Assembly: GCF_009769735.1 (NCBI RefSeq)
Contig: NZ_WSRO01000002.1
Location: 2,740,001-2,804,000 of the forward strand
Direction of reading: 5' to 3'
DNA: 64,000 bases
Source: Streptomyces sp. BA2
GTDB lineage: Bacteria; Actinomycetota; Actinomycetes; Streptomycetales; Streptomycetaceae
Positions 1 to 12,654 of this stretch are shown here, piece after piece. The translations under genes and the position numbers were made by a program. The notes beneath the pieces are model-generated. The model saw only the letters and a list, made by a program, of their open reading frames with translations. It was not told the origin of the DNA and searched no databases. Numbering within the stretch: position 1 is the stretch's first letter; the number at the start of each line of letters is the position of its first letter.

Positions 1-303
1 GAACTTGAAGCGGGCCACCGCGATGGCCGCGAAGAGCGAGAGCACCCCGGCGGCAAGGATCGTGCCGAAGCCGACGAGCGCGGAGTTCAGCAGGTACGTG
101 CCGAAGTTGCCCTTCTCGAACACGTAGGTGAAGTGCTCGAAGCTGAAGCCGCTCGGCAGCACGTCCGAACCGCGCGTGACGGCTTTCGGGTCGAGTGCCG
201 TGGAGATCATCCAGTACACGGGGAAGAGCGTGAAGAGCAGCAGCGCGGCGACCGCGACGGGCAGCCCGATGCGTGCGGCGAGTGTGGCGCGACGGACACT
301 CAC
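1..303 (-). CDS. Carbohydrate ABC transporter permease, MalG type (partial, C-terminus off the window)
   Basis: Second inner-membrane permease of a sugar importer. Only the first 101 codons lie in the window; the gene runs off the left edge. The GTG start at 303 overlaps the stop of the upstream permease (GTGA), which fixes the start and implies translational coupling. The N-terminus has a basic stretch followed by a long hydrophobic helix ending in FPVYWMISTAL, a pattern usual for MalG-type permeases, then a periplasmic loop and the beginning of the next helix. The EAA loop is outside the window. The substrate cannot be told from this fragment. Confidence 0.85.
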   Translation of the reverse strand, partial: MSVRRATLAARIGLPVAVAALLLFTLFPVYWMISTALDPKAVTRGSDVLPSGFSFEHFTYVFEKGNFGTYLLNSALVGFGTILAAGVLSLFAAIAVARFKF

Positions 304-1295
304 AGGTCCTCCTCCCCCTGTCGGAACAACGTACGGATGTAGACGACCGTGATGGCGAGGAGCAGCAGGGTCAGCAGGACCGCTGCCGCCGCGCCCGTGC
401 CGTAGTCGTTCTTGGCGAACGCCTGGATGTAGGAGAAGACGCCGAGGTTGTAGACCTCTTCGTTGGCGCCGTCGCCGCCCGGCATCAGATAGATCTGGGT
501 GAAGACCTTGAAGTCCCAGATGGTGGAGAGGATGGTCACCACGAGGAAGACCGGCTTGATCGTCGGCAGCGTGATCTTCCAGAACCGCTGCCAGGCGTTG
601 GCGCCGTCCAGCTCCCCCGCTTCGTAGAGCTCCTTGGGGATCGTCATCAGGCCCGCGAGGACGGTGATGGCGACGAACGGGAAGCCGTGGTGGACGACGT
701 TCAGGGTCGCGATCGCGTAGAACGGCCCGCGCTCGGTGAACCAGTTGGTGGTCTCGGGGTCGATGAGCCCCATCGAGCCCGCGATCTGGCTGACCATGCC
801 GTCCTGCGGCTGGAAGAGCCAGATCCAGACGTACGTCCCGGTGACGGCGGGCATCGCCCAGGCCGCGAGGATCGCGATGGAGCAGATGAGCCGCCACGTC
901 GGGCCGAGGCGGTTGAGCAGCAGTGCGACGAGGGTGCCGAGCGCGACGGTGAGGCCGACGCAGGCGATCGCGAAGAACGCCGTGTTGGGCAGGACCGTCT
1001 TCCACAGGAGTCCGCTGCCGAGCAGGTCGGTGTAGTGGTCGAATCCGGTGTACGTGCCCACTCCGCCGCCGAATTTGACGGCGTAGTCCTGCATCGAGAG
1101 CTTGCCGACCTGGATCAGCGGCCAGAGCAGCAGGCCCGCGAGGACCAGGAGGGACGGTGCGAGGAGGAGCCACGGCCGGGTGAGGCCGACCAGCTTCTTC
1201 TTGCGCAGGGCCGCTTCGTGTTCGGGGCGGGGGGCTGCGGGGCGACGGGCCTCGGCGCCTTCCTTCGGCCCGTCGCTGACGAACGTGTCTTTCAC
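300..1295 (-). CDS. Carbohydrate ABC transporter permease, MalF type
   Basis: 331-residue inner-membrane permease. After a charged N-terminal segment there are about six transmembrane helices, starting near residue 40. The EAA loop that docks on the ATPase is seen as EAGELDGANAWQRFWKITLP near residues 225-245. It starts with GTG, 19 bp after the binding-protein stop, and overlaps the next permease by 4 bp, so the three genes form one operon. No ATPase gene is present in the window; Streptomyces sugar importers of this class often share the distant MsiK ATPase (family knowledge). The sugar is unknown. Confidence 0.92.
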   Translation of the reverse strand: MKDTFVSDGPKEGAEARRPAAPRPEHEAALRKKKLVGLTRPWLLLAPSLLVLAGLLLWPLIQVGKLSMQDYAVKFGGGVGTYTGFDHYTDLLGSGLLWKTVLPNTAFFAIACVGLTVALGTLVALLLNRLGPTWRLICSIAILAAWAMPAVTGTYVWIWLFQPQDGMVSQIAGSMGLIDPETTNWFTERGPFYAIATLNVVHHGFPFVAITVLAGLMTIPKELYEAGELDGANAWQRFWKITLPTIKPVFLVVTILSTIWDFKVFTQIYLMPGGDGANEEVYNLGVFSYIQAFAKNDYGTGAAAAVLLTLLLLAITVVYIRTLFRQGEEDL

Positions 1296-1314
1296 AGTGC
1301 CGACTCGCCCTCGC

Positions 1315-2616
1315 CTACTTGTCCTTGGCGAAGATCGCGTCCATGTCCTTGGCGGCCTTGTCCGCCGCTTCCTGGACGGAGGACTTCCCGGTCAGGATGG
1401 ACTGCACCATGCCGGGGATGACCTTCGATGCCTGGATCTCGCCGTACGCCTTGGTTTTGGGGACGGTCGCGCCGGCCTCCAGCATCTGCTTGGCGAACGG
1501 CTCGACCAGCGGGTCCTTCTTGGCCTCGATCTTCTTCAGCTCGGAGTTCTGCCCCGGGAAGTAGTTGGTCTCGGCGGCCCACTTGGCCGCGAAGTCACCC
1601 GTGGTCAGCATCTTCACGAACTCCCAGGCGAGATCCTTCTTGTCCGTGTTGAACGTGGACAGGTAGGAGCCGCCGAGGAAGGACTTGCTCATGCCGCCGT
1701 CCTGGCCGGGGATCGGCACGGCGGCGAGCTTGCCCTTGAGGTCGGGGTTGGCGTCGACGATGGCCTTCGGGGTCCAGTTGCCGCCGACCGCCATGGAGAT
1801 CTGGCCCTTGTTCCAGGCGTCGCCGACCTCCTTCTCCGTCCAGGTGTTGACCTTGGCCGGGGAGACCTTGTCCTTGGTGGCGAGACCGGTGTAGTACTCG
1901 ATCCCCTTGACCGCCTCGGGGGAGTTGATGGCGGACTTCCACTTGCCGCCCTGCTCGGTGGCGAGTTCGCCTCCGGCGCCCCAGATGAAGGGGGCCGCGA
2001 ACATCTCGGCGCCGCCGGCGACCGGGAAGGGGATCATCCCCGGCTCCTTGTCCTTCAGCGTCTTGGCCGCGGACTGAAGCTCCTTCCAGGTGGTCGGCGC
2101 CTTCAGCTTGTGCTTCTCGAAGATGTCCTTGCGGTAGACGATGCTGCGTACGCCCGCGTACCAGGGCATGCCGTACTGCTTGCCGTCGAGCGTGCCCGCA
2201 TCCTTGAGGCCCTCGACGAGGTCGTCGTTCAGGCCCGACTTCTTGACGTCATCGGTGACGTCGACGAGGGCGCCGGTCTCGGCGAACTGCGGCACCCAGG
2301 TCGTGCCGACCTCGGCCACGTCCGGGACCTGGTCCTCGCCGCCCTCGATGGCGGTGGTGAACTTCTTCTGCGCGGTGGCCCACTGCTGGTACTCGACGTG
2401 GATCTTGGCGCCGGTCTTCTTCTGGAACGCCTTCTCGGCCTCCTTGAAGAAGGGCCTGGCGTCGGGGTTGGTCCCCTCCATGATCCATACGGTGAGGGTC
2501 TTGCCCTTGCCGTCGGTCGCCTTGTCGCCGCTGTCGCTCCCGTCATCGCTGCCGCATGCCGTCGCGGTCAGTCCGAGCGTCATGGCGATACCTGCCGCGA
2601 TGACCCGTCGCTTCAT
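1315..2616 (-). CDS. Extracellular sugar-binding lipoprotein of ABC transporter
   Basis: 433-residue solute-binding protein. The N-terminus MKRRVIAAGIAMTLGLTATA ends in a Cys (residue 21), giving a lipoprotein signal peptide with a slightly unusual lipobox (ATA-C), followed by a Ser/Gly/Asp-rich linker. The mature part fits family 1 extracellular binding proteins (MalE-like), for example LTVWIMEGTNPDARPFFKEA near residue 41 and AVGGNWTPKAI later. ATG start is supported by GAGGGGG 7 bp upstream. It is the first gene of the importer operon. The ligand is not deducible; a LacI-type half operator lies about 50 bp upstream. Confidence 0.9.
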   Translation of the reverse strand: MKRRVIAAGIAMTLGLTATACGSDDGSDSGDKATDGKGKTLTVWIMEGTNPDARPFFKEAEKAFQKKTGAKIHVEYQQWATAQKKFTTAIEGGEDQVPDVAEVGTTWVPQFAETGALVDVTDDVKKSGLNDDLVEGLKDAGTLDGKQYGMPWYAGVRSIVYRKDIFEKHKLKAPTTWKELQSAAKTLKDKEPGMIPFPVAGGAEMFAAPFIWGAGGELATEQGGKWKSAINSPEAVKGIEYYTGLATKDKVSPAKVNTWTEKEVGDAWNKGQISMAVGGNWTPKAIVDANPDLKGKLAAVPIPGQDGGMSKSFLGGSYLSTFNTDKKDLAWEFVKMLTTGDFAAKWAAETNYFPGQNSELKKIEAKKDPLVEPFAKQMLEAGATVPKTKAYGEIQASKVIPGMVQSILTGKSSVQEAADKAAKDMDAIFAKDK

Positions 2617-2662
2617 ACCGGCCCCCTCATGGGTACGTGCTGTAACTGCGCCGATCCGTTTG

Positions 2663-2670
2663 TGGGAGCG
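2663..2670. promoter_or_regulatory. Possible LacI-family operator half-site
   Basis: TGGGAGCG, identical to one half of the CebR-type operator (TGGGAGCGCTCCCA), lies about 47 bp upstream of the binding-protein start. The second half (ATTGTG) is degenerate, so this is suggestive only. No LacI-family regulator gene lies in the window. Confidence 0.25.
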
Positions 2671-2798
2671 ATTGTGGTCACAGGCTCAGGGCGCGGTCTA
2701 GACCCATTCGGCTAGCGGGGCCGAAACGTGATTTGCGTTGCGTCCTGCGCTGGAGCGGGTCCCGGGGGCCCGCGCCTTGCCTGCGCGGTGGGCTGTCC

Positions 2799-2826
2799 TC
2801 TGCCGTGCTCTGCCGTGCTCTGCCGT
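2799..2826. repeat. 10-bp tandem repeat
   Basis: The decamer TGCCGTGCTC is repeated twice exactly (2801-2820) with flanking partial copies. It lies in the noncoding spacer between the sugar importer and gltD. No function is apparent. Confidence 0.7.
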
Positions 2827-2846
2827 CCGTTCGGCCACGGGTAATG

Positions 2847-2937
2847 CGCCGCTTCGCGGCGATCTTTCCCGCCCACCCACCCGATTGCCCTGCGGGGTAA
2901 TGGGTGGGTGGGCGGGAGAGATCGCCGCGAAGCGGCG
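2847..2937. repeat. Long near-perfect inverted repeat, 36-bp arms
   Basis: Arms 2847-2882 and 2902-2937 are complementary with one mismatch around a 19-nt loop. The GCCGCTTCGCGGC end is itself palindromic. It sits 66 bp upstream (plus-strand sense) of the gltD stop region and could stop transcription from gltBD. The CCCACCCACCC and GCTTCGCG motifs recur in the frame of the second ADP-ribosylglycohydrolase (11331-11372), so this looks like a dispersed repeat family. Confidence 0.75.
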
Positions 2938-2962
2938 GCCTTGAAACGGTCTGGAAACGCCA

Positions 2963-3003
2963 CGGCGCCCGCCCCAGTCCGGTCGGGGACAAGGCGGGCG
3001 CCG
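2963..3003 (-). terminator. Hairpin downstream of gltD, probable terminator
   Basis: CGGCGCCCGCC (2963-2973) pairs perfectly with GGCGGGCGCCG (2993-3003), an 11-bp GC stem with a 19-nt loop. It starts 45 bp beyond the gltD stop. No U-run follows, which is normal for GC-rich actinobacteria. With the hairpin at 2847-2937 it fills most of the 431-bp spacer 2617-3047, in which I see no gene. Confidence 0.55.
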
Positions 3004-3047
3004 CATCAGTTCCGTACGCCGTTGTACGGGACGTACTGGGGGGCGTA

Positions 3048-4500
3048 CTAGACCATCAGGGAACGGTCCGTCGGGCGGATCGGGGACGGCAAGTCACTCG
3101 CACCGGTCAGGAATCGGTCCACGCCCCGCGCAGCGGAACGGCCCTCGGCGATCGCCCAGACGATGAGCGACTGACCGCGGCCCGCGTCACCGGCGACGAA
3201 GACGCCGGGCACGTTCGTCTGGAACTCGGCGTCGCGGGCGACGTTCCCGCGCTCGTCGAGGTCCAGGGAGAACTGGTCCACGAGGCCGTTCTCGCGGTCC
3301 GTGCCCGTGAAGCCCATCGCGAGCGTCACCAGCTGGGCGGGGATCTTGCGCTCCGTACCCGGCTTCTGGGTCAGTTTGCCGTCGATGAACTCGACCTCGA
3401 TGAGGTGCAGGAACTGCACGTTCCCGTCCTCGTCGCCCTCGAAGTGCGTGGTCGAGACGGAGTAGACCCGCTCGCCGCCCTCCTCGTGCGCGGAGGTCAC
3501 CTTGTAGAGCATGGGGAAGGTCGGCCACGGCTGGTTCGGGTTCCGCTCCTCGCCCGGACGCGGCATGATCTCCAGCTGCGTCACGGAAGCCGCGCCCTGG
3601 CGGTGCGCCGTGCCCACGCAGTCCGCGCCGGTGTCGCCGCCGCCGATCACGACCACGTGCTTGCCCTCGGCCGAGACCGGCGTGGTGACGTAGTCGCCCT
3701 CCTGGACCTTGTTGGCCAGGGGCAGGTACTCCATCGCCTGGTAGACACCCTTGAGCTCACGGCCGGGGACCGGGAGGTCGCGTGCCATCGTGGCGCCCGC
3801 GGCGATGACCACCGCGTCGTACCGCTTGCGCAGCTTCGCCGCGTCGATGTCGCGGCCGATCTCCACACCCGTACGGAACTTGGTGCCCTCCGCGCGCATC
3901 TGCTCGATGCGGCGGTTGATGTGGCGCTTCTCCATCTTGAACTCGGGGATGCCGTAGCGCAGGAGGCCGCCGATGCGGTCCGCGCGCTCGTACACGGCGA
4001 CCGTGTGGCCCGCCCGCGTCAGCTGCTGGGCGGCGGCCAGGCCCGCCGGGCCCGAACCGATGACCGCGACCGTCTTGCCGGAGAGACGCTCGGGCGCCTG
4101 CGGCTTGACGTCGTTCGCGTCCCACGCCTTGTCGATGATGGAGACTTCGACGTTCTTGATGGTGACGGCGGGCTGGTTGATGCCGAGCACGCACGCCGAC
4201 TCGCAGGGCGCCGGGCACAGGCGCCCGGTGAACTCCGGGAAGTTGTTCGTGGCGTGCAGCCGCTCGGAAGCGGCCGACCAGTCCTCGCGGTACGCGAAGT
4301 CGTTCCACTCGGGGATCAGGTTGCCCAGCGGACAGCCCTGGTGGCAGAACGGGATGCCGCAGTCCATGCAGCGCGACGCCTGCTTGGAGATGATCGGGAG
4401 GAGGGAGCCCGGAACGTAGACCTCGTTCCAGTCCTGGACGCGCTCGCCGACCGGGCGGGTCTGCGCGACCTCACGGCCATGGTTCAAAAAGCCCTTGGGA

Positions 4501-4508
<8 letters not shown>
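3048..4508 (-). CDS. gltD: Glutamate synthase (NADPH) small subunit
   Basis: 486-residue beta subunit of glutamate synthase. It passes electrons from NADPH through FAD and Fe-S clusters to GltB, which makes glutamate from glutamine and 2-oxoglutarate in the cytoplasm. The N-terminus carries two Cys clusters, C47/C50/C55/C59 ([14 protein letters not shown]) and C98/C102/C106 (CPAPCESAC). A first dinucleotide fold begins at AVIGSGPAG (148-156) and a second at [12 protein letters not shown] for NADPH. The length is normal. Its start overlaps the gltB stop by 8 bp, so the two subunits are probably translationally coupled. Confidence 0.97.
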
Positions 4509-9078
<4,570 letters not shown>

Positions 9079-9383
9079 TGGCTCTCCCGTCGTCGTCGTG
9101 GCATAGGCAAAAAGCGAGGGACGACGTTGGCCCAGGCAAAATTTCGTGCAGGTTACATGATGGAACGCTTCTCGAAAAGCGGATAGCTCATTCCACCATG
9201 TGGACACCGCCCGTAGGCGTGGGGAGCGGTGGGGGACCTCTGCGGACAGATCGATGACCGTAGGCCCGAGAGCGGCACAGGCCTCATTGCCCGCAGCGCT
9301 TACGGCTCATGCCCGGTGGTTAAGGATTCGAAACCGCCGAGTAACGGCTAGTTATGCAGAGTCCCGCATAGGACTGCAAGGGT
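9079..9383. other. gltB upstream region, no gene
   Basis: 305 bp between gltB and the VIT-family gene. It is less GC-rich than its surroundings and must hold the gltB promoter. On the minus strand it shows a GlnR-like motif (9141-9156) and an imperfect nested hairpin at about 9158-9200 (ATGGTGGAA against TTCCATCAT, with CGCTT/AAGCG inside). I found no open frame with a credible ribosome site and no RNA gene. Confidence 0.6.
9141..9156 (-). promoter_or_regulatory. GlnR-like binding motif upstream of gltB
   Basis: The minus strand reads GTAAC-6 nt-GAAAT, which fits the GTnAC-n6-GAAAC half of the actinobacterial GlnR box except for the last base. It lies about 62 bp before the gltB start, a natural position for nitrogen control. 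The match is by eye and one half-box could occur by chance. Confidence 0.35.
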
Positions 9384-10115
9384 TCATCCTACGGCGGTAC
9401 CGAACAAGCTGCCCAGGGCGTACGTCACACCCGCCGCCGCCCCGCCGAGCGCGAGCTGCCGAAGTCCGCTGAACCACCAGGAACGCGCGGTCACCTTCGC
9501 CACAACGGCGCCGCAGGCGAAGAGCCCGACCAGCGCGAGCAGCAGCGCGGGCCAGAACGTGTCGGCGCCGAGCAGATACGGCAGTACGGGAAGCAGGGCG
9601 CCGAGCGCGAAGGCGCCGAAGGAGGAGACCGCGGCGACGGCCGGGGACGGCAGATCGCCGGGATCGATGCCCAGCTCCTCGCGCGCGTGGATCTCCAGGG
9701 CCTGCTCGGGGTCCTTGGACAGCTGCTTGGCGACCTCGCGGGCGAGCCCCGGCTCGACGCCGCGCGACACGTACAGCGCGGCGAGCTCCCGCTCCTCGTC
9801 CGCCGGGTGCTTGCGCAACTCCCGCCGCTCCACGTCGAGTTCGGCCTGCACGAGCTCACGCTGCGAGGCGACGGAGGTGTACTCACCGGCCGCCATGGAG
9901 AAGGCGCCCGCGGCGAGGCCGACCAGACCCGTGACGACGATGGTCTGCTGCGAGACGGCTCCGCCGGCGACACCGGTCATCAGGGCCAGGTTGGACACCA
10001 GGCCGTCCATCGCGCCGAAGACGGCGGGGCGCAGCCAGCCGCCGTTGACGTCGCGGTGGGTGTGGTTGTCGCGGTGCGCCTCGTGCAGTGCCGCTTCGGT
10101 CTCGATGATCGCCAT
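9384..10115 (-). CDS. VIT1/CCC1-family membrane protein (Fe/Mn transporter-like)
   Basis: 243-residue membrane protein of the vacuolar iron transporter family, which moves Fe2+ or Mn2+ across membranes. GAMDGLVSNLALMTGVAGG (about residues 32-50) and SMAAGEYTSVASQRE are the conserved first and second helix motifs. A charged cytoplasmic metal-binding stretch follows (ELDVERRELRKHPADEEREL), then three C-terminal helices. ATG 10115 was chosen because it opens the conserved part (MAIIETEAALHEAHRDNHTH); upstream in-frame sequence lies in the divergent promoter region. The His-rich N-terminus could bind metal. It is divergent from the hydrolase cluster and probably unrelated to it. Confidence 0.88.
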   Translation of the reverse strand: MAIIETEAALHEAHRDNHTHRDVNGGWLRPAVFGAMDGLVSNLALMTGVAGGAVSQQTIVVTGLVGLAAGAFSMAAGEYTSVASQRELVQAELDVERRELRKHPADEERELAALYVSRGVEPGLAREVAKQLSKDPEQALEIHAREELGIDPGDLPSPAVAAVSSFGAFALGALLPVLPYLLGADTFWPALLLALVGLFACGAVVAKVTARSWWFSGLRQLALGGAAAGVTYALGSLFGTAVG

Positions 10116-10327
10116 GGTGGGCCCCCTCAATGCTTGGACGATCTCGAAAGTACGCGCGAAAAATCGCTCTCGCCAGCAAGGAAGGCCGTACTTACCTGCA
10201 TGAACAAGCGTCTGTCGAACCGGTGAGCGCATGCGTCGGAGGGGTGACGTCGGCGGTGCGGATGCTCGCCTCCGGGGCGCCGCGTGGCAGAGATACCCGC
10301 AACGTCTCGGCACCATGGAGGCACGGC

Positions 10328-11317
10328 ATGACGGGCTCGACCGGTGTGACAGGAGCGACCGGCCTGAGAGAGCGGGCGCGCGGCGCGCTTCTCGGCCTCG
10401 CGGTAGGGGACGCGCTGGGCGCGCCCGCCGAGAACATGAAGCCGTCGGAGATCCGCCGCCGCTGGGGACGCATCACCGGGTACGTCGCCGAGCACCCGTC
10501 GGGCACGGACGACACCGAGTACGCGATCTTCTCCGGGCTCCTCCTGGCCCGGCACGGCTCGGCGCTCACCGTCGCGCACGTCGAGGCGGCCTGGCACGAG
10601 TGGATCGCGGACCTCGACGAAGGCCCTTTCCGGGGCGCGGGCTTCAGCGAACGCGGCACGCTGGAGAACCTGCGCCGCGGCCTCGCGGCGCCCATCTCGG
10701 CGCAGCACCGGCACGCGTGGAGCGACGGCCTCGCGATGCGGGCCGCCCCGTTCGGGGTCTTCGCCGCGGGGCGGCCCGCCGAAGCGGCCCGGCTCGTCGC
10801 GATCGACGGCTCCGTCAGCCATGACGGTGAGGGCATCTACGGCGGGCAGGCGGTGGCCGCGGGGGTCGCGGCGGCGATGGGCGGGGCGCCGGTGGATTCC
10901 GTGGTGGCCGCGGCGCTGTCCGTCATCCCGGAGGACTGCTGGACGTCCCGTTCGCTGCGGCGTGCGGTGGCGGTGGCGCATCGGGGGGAACGGGCGGTGC
11001 GCTCCGCCGTGGTGATCGGCGGCTATCCGTGGACCGACCTCGCCCCCGAGGCGGTGGGGCTCGCCTTCGGGGCGTACGGGGTGGCCTGCGGCCGTTTCCC
11101 GGAGGCGGTGTTGACCGCGGTCAACATGGGGCGGGACGCGGATACGACTGCCGCTGTGGCTGGAGCGCTGTCCGGCGCGTCCTGCGGGGTTTCGGCGATT
11201 CCCCCGCCGTGGGCGGCGGCCATCGCTCCCGCGCGGGGGAGTTGTCTGCCTTCCATGCGGGGGCATCACGTGCTGGACATCGCGGAGTTGCTCGTTTCTG
11301 ACCGGGGGGTCTCGTGA
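10328..11317 (+). CDS. ADP-ribosylglycohydrolase family protein, paralog 1
   Basis: 329-residue ADP-ribosylglycohydrolase fold, a di-metal (Mg/Mn) hydrolase family that cleaves N- or O-glycosidic bonds to ribose (DraG, ARH1-3, E. coli YegU). GLAVGDALGAP (23-33) is the family entry motif. T60-D61-D62-T63 and D270-A271-D272-T273 are the two metal-binding motifs and both are intact. Start ATG 10328 is preceded by GGAGGC; the frame is open upstream to 10130 but without a site. It is the first gene of a seven-gene chain, and its stop overlaps the next GTG by 4 bp. The true substrate is unknown. Confidence 0.9.
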   Translation: MTGSTGVTGATGLRERARGALLGLAVGDALGAPAENMKPSEIRRRWGRITGYVAEHPSGTDDTEYAIFSGLLLARHGSALTVAHVEAAWHEWIADLDEGPFRGAGFSERGTLENLRRGLAAPISAQHRHAWSDGLAMRAAPFGVFAAGRPAEAARLVAIDGSVSHDGEGIYGGQAVAAGVAAAMGGAPVDSVVAAALSVIPEDCWTSRSLRRAVAVAHRGERAVRSAVVIGGYPWTDLAPEAVGLAFGAYGVACGRFPEAVLTAVNMGRDADTTAAVAGALSGASCGVSAIPPPWAAAIAPARGSCLPSMRGHHVLDIAELLVSDRGVS

Positions 11318-12654
11318 CCGCCGACAAGCCCGGCGCTTCGCGCCGGATCTCTCCCACCCACCCACCCGTTTACCCCGCAGCAGCTCCTGCTGTGGGCAGG
11401 CGTTCCGCAGGGCGGAACGGGTGGGCACAGCCCACGATGCGGGGTGCGGATGGAAGCGGCGTCCACCGAAGCGAGGCGCCCAGGGCGTACATCGAGGGGC
11501 TCCTTCTGGGCCTCGCCGCAGGCGACGCCGCCGGGTGGCCTGCCGCCCGCCACAGGGCAAGCCGCATGCCGGAGTGGACCCGAAGACTCACCCGCGAACT
11601 GGACACCTTCGCCGAGCAGAATGCCACCACCACCCTCCCCGTCCCCATCGCCCTCAATCAACCCCCAGAGCCCCTCCGCCTGGGCCCCTCCGACGACGCC
11701 GAATGGGCGGCCTTCACCGCCGAATCACTGCTCCGCGCTGCGGACGGGACGCTCGACCCCCAGCTGCCCCCGAACCGCCGGGTCCGCGCGACCCTGGACA
11801 TTGCCTGGGGCGCCCTCGCCAGCGAAATCGCCGCCGCAGCGGCCCGCGCCCCCGAGGTCGAGTCCGCCGTACTCCCCCTCCGCGCCCGCATCTCCGTACG
11901 CGCGGGCCTCGGCAACCTCGCCACCGGCCTGCGCCCGCCCGCCACCGGCCACGACAACCCCCACTTCTTCGACGACGCCGCCTGCGTACGCGCCTGCGTC
12001 CTGGCCCTGGTCCACCCGGGCGACCCCGAACAGGCCGCCGCCCTGGCCGAGTTCGACGCCCGCTACACCCAGGACGGGGACGGCGTGCACGGTGCCCGCG
12101 CCATGGCCGCGGCGATCGCGGCGGCGCTCGGCGGCGCGGACGTCGACGCGAGCGTGGACGCCGCCCTGGCCCAGCTCCCCGAGCACACCGAGATCGGCCG
12201 CAACGCCTGGCACGCCGTCAAGCTCGCCCGCACCCAGACAACAGAGGGTGACGGCGCCTTCGGTCTCGTCCCGCTCCTGGAGCACCAGATCGTCGACCAC
12301 GTCTACAGCTACGGCATCGCCGCCGCCGAGACCGTCCCGGTCGCCCTCGCCCTGACCACCGCGGCCCGCGGCCGCATCCGTGACGCGGTGCCCTCCGCCG
12401 CCTGCCTCTCCCGCGTCGCCGACTCCGCCCCCGCCCTGACCGGCGCGCTGACCGGCGCGCTCGGCACGGCCACCGCCATCCCCGAAGCCTGGCGCGACGC
12501 CTGCCGCACCCTCTCCGGCTGCGCGCTGCCCCGCCTCGCGGGCACCGACCTGGTGGAACTCGCCGGGCACCTGGCAGCCACGGAACTGACCGCTCCGGGA
12601 GGACAATTCCGGCATGACGCCATCAATGGAACCAACGGGCCCGGATCTCCCTGA
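11314..12654 (+). CDS. ADP-ribosylglycohydrolase family protein, paralog 2 (degenerate metal site)
   Basis: 446 residues from the coupled GTG. The family domain begins only at AYIEGLLLGLAAGDAAGWP, about residue 60; the first 40-50 codons are read through repeat DNA (11331-11429). ATG 11437 is an alternative start beyond the repeat. The first metal motif is S126-D127-D128-A129 (DDA instead of DDT). The second is R367-V-A-D370-S, so the first Asp of DxD(S/T) is replaced by Val. The fold seems kept (DGDGVHGARAMAAAIAAALG), but catalysis is doubtful. It may be a pseudoenzyme partner of the adjacent paralogs. It overlaps paralog 3 by 41 bp. Confidence 0.82.
   Translation: MTADKPGASRRISPTHPPVYPAAAPAVGRRSAGRNGWAQPTMRGADGSGVHRSEAPRAYIEGLLLGLAAGDAAGWPAARHRASRMPEWTRRLTRELDTFAEQNATTTLPVPIALNQPPEPLRLGPSDDAEWAAFTAESLLRAADGTLDPQLPPNRRVRATLDIAWGALASEIAAAAARAPEVESAVLPLRARISVRAGLGNLATGLRPPATGHDNPHFFDDAACVRACVLALVHPGDPEQAAALAEFDARYTQDGDGVHGARAMAAAIAAALGGADVDASVDAALAQLPEHTEIGRNAWHAVKLARTQTTEGDGAFGLVPLLEHQIVDHVYSYGIAAAETVPVALALTTAARGRIRDAVPSAACLSRVADSAPALTGALTGALGTATAIPEAWRDACRTLSGCALPRLAGTDLVELAGHLAATELTAPGGQFRHDAINGTNGPGSP
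11391..11429. repeat. 39-bp dispersed repeat, copy 1 (inside paralog 2 frame)
   Basis: Identical over 39 bp to 13994-14032. The core is CGTTCCGC-AGG-GCGGAACG, an 8-bp perfect hairpin, flanked by GTGGGC and GGGTGGGCAC segments. It falls in the N-terminal extension of the second hydrolase gene, next to sequence (11331-11372) related to the hairpin at 2847-2937. Such hairpins are usually intergenic in Streptomyces. Confidence 0.85.

Noticed and set aside
9079..9207. 43-codon N-terminal extension of GltB
   Set aside because: No ribosome site, not conserved in style, and the propeptide before Cys28 already has a normal length from ATG 9078.
9318..9350. Possible tRNA T-arm (GGATTCGAAACC) in the gltB upstream region
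   Set aside because: No acceptor, D or anticodon stems can be built around it.
10130..10327. 66-codon upstream extension of hydrolase paralog 1
   Set aside because: ATG 10328 has GGAGGC and opens the conserved domain; the extension covers the divergent promoter region.
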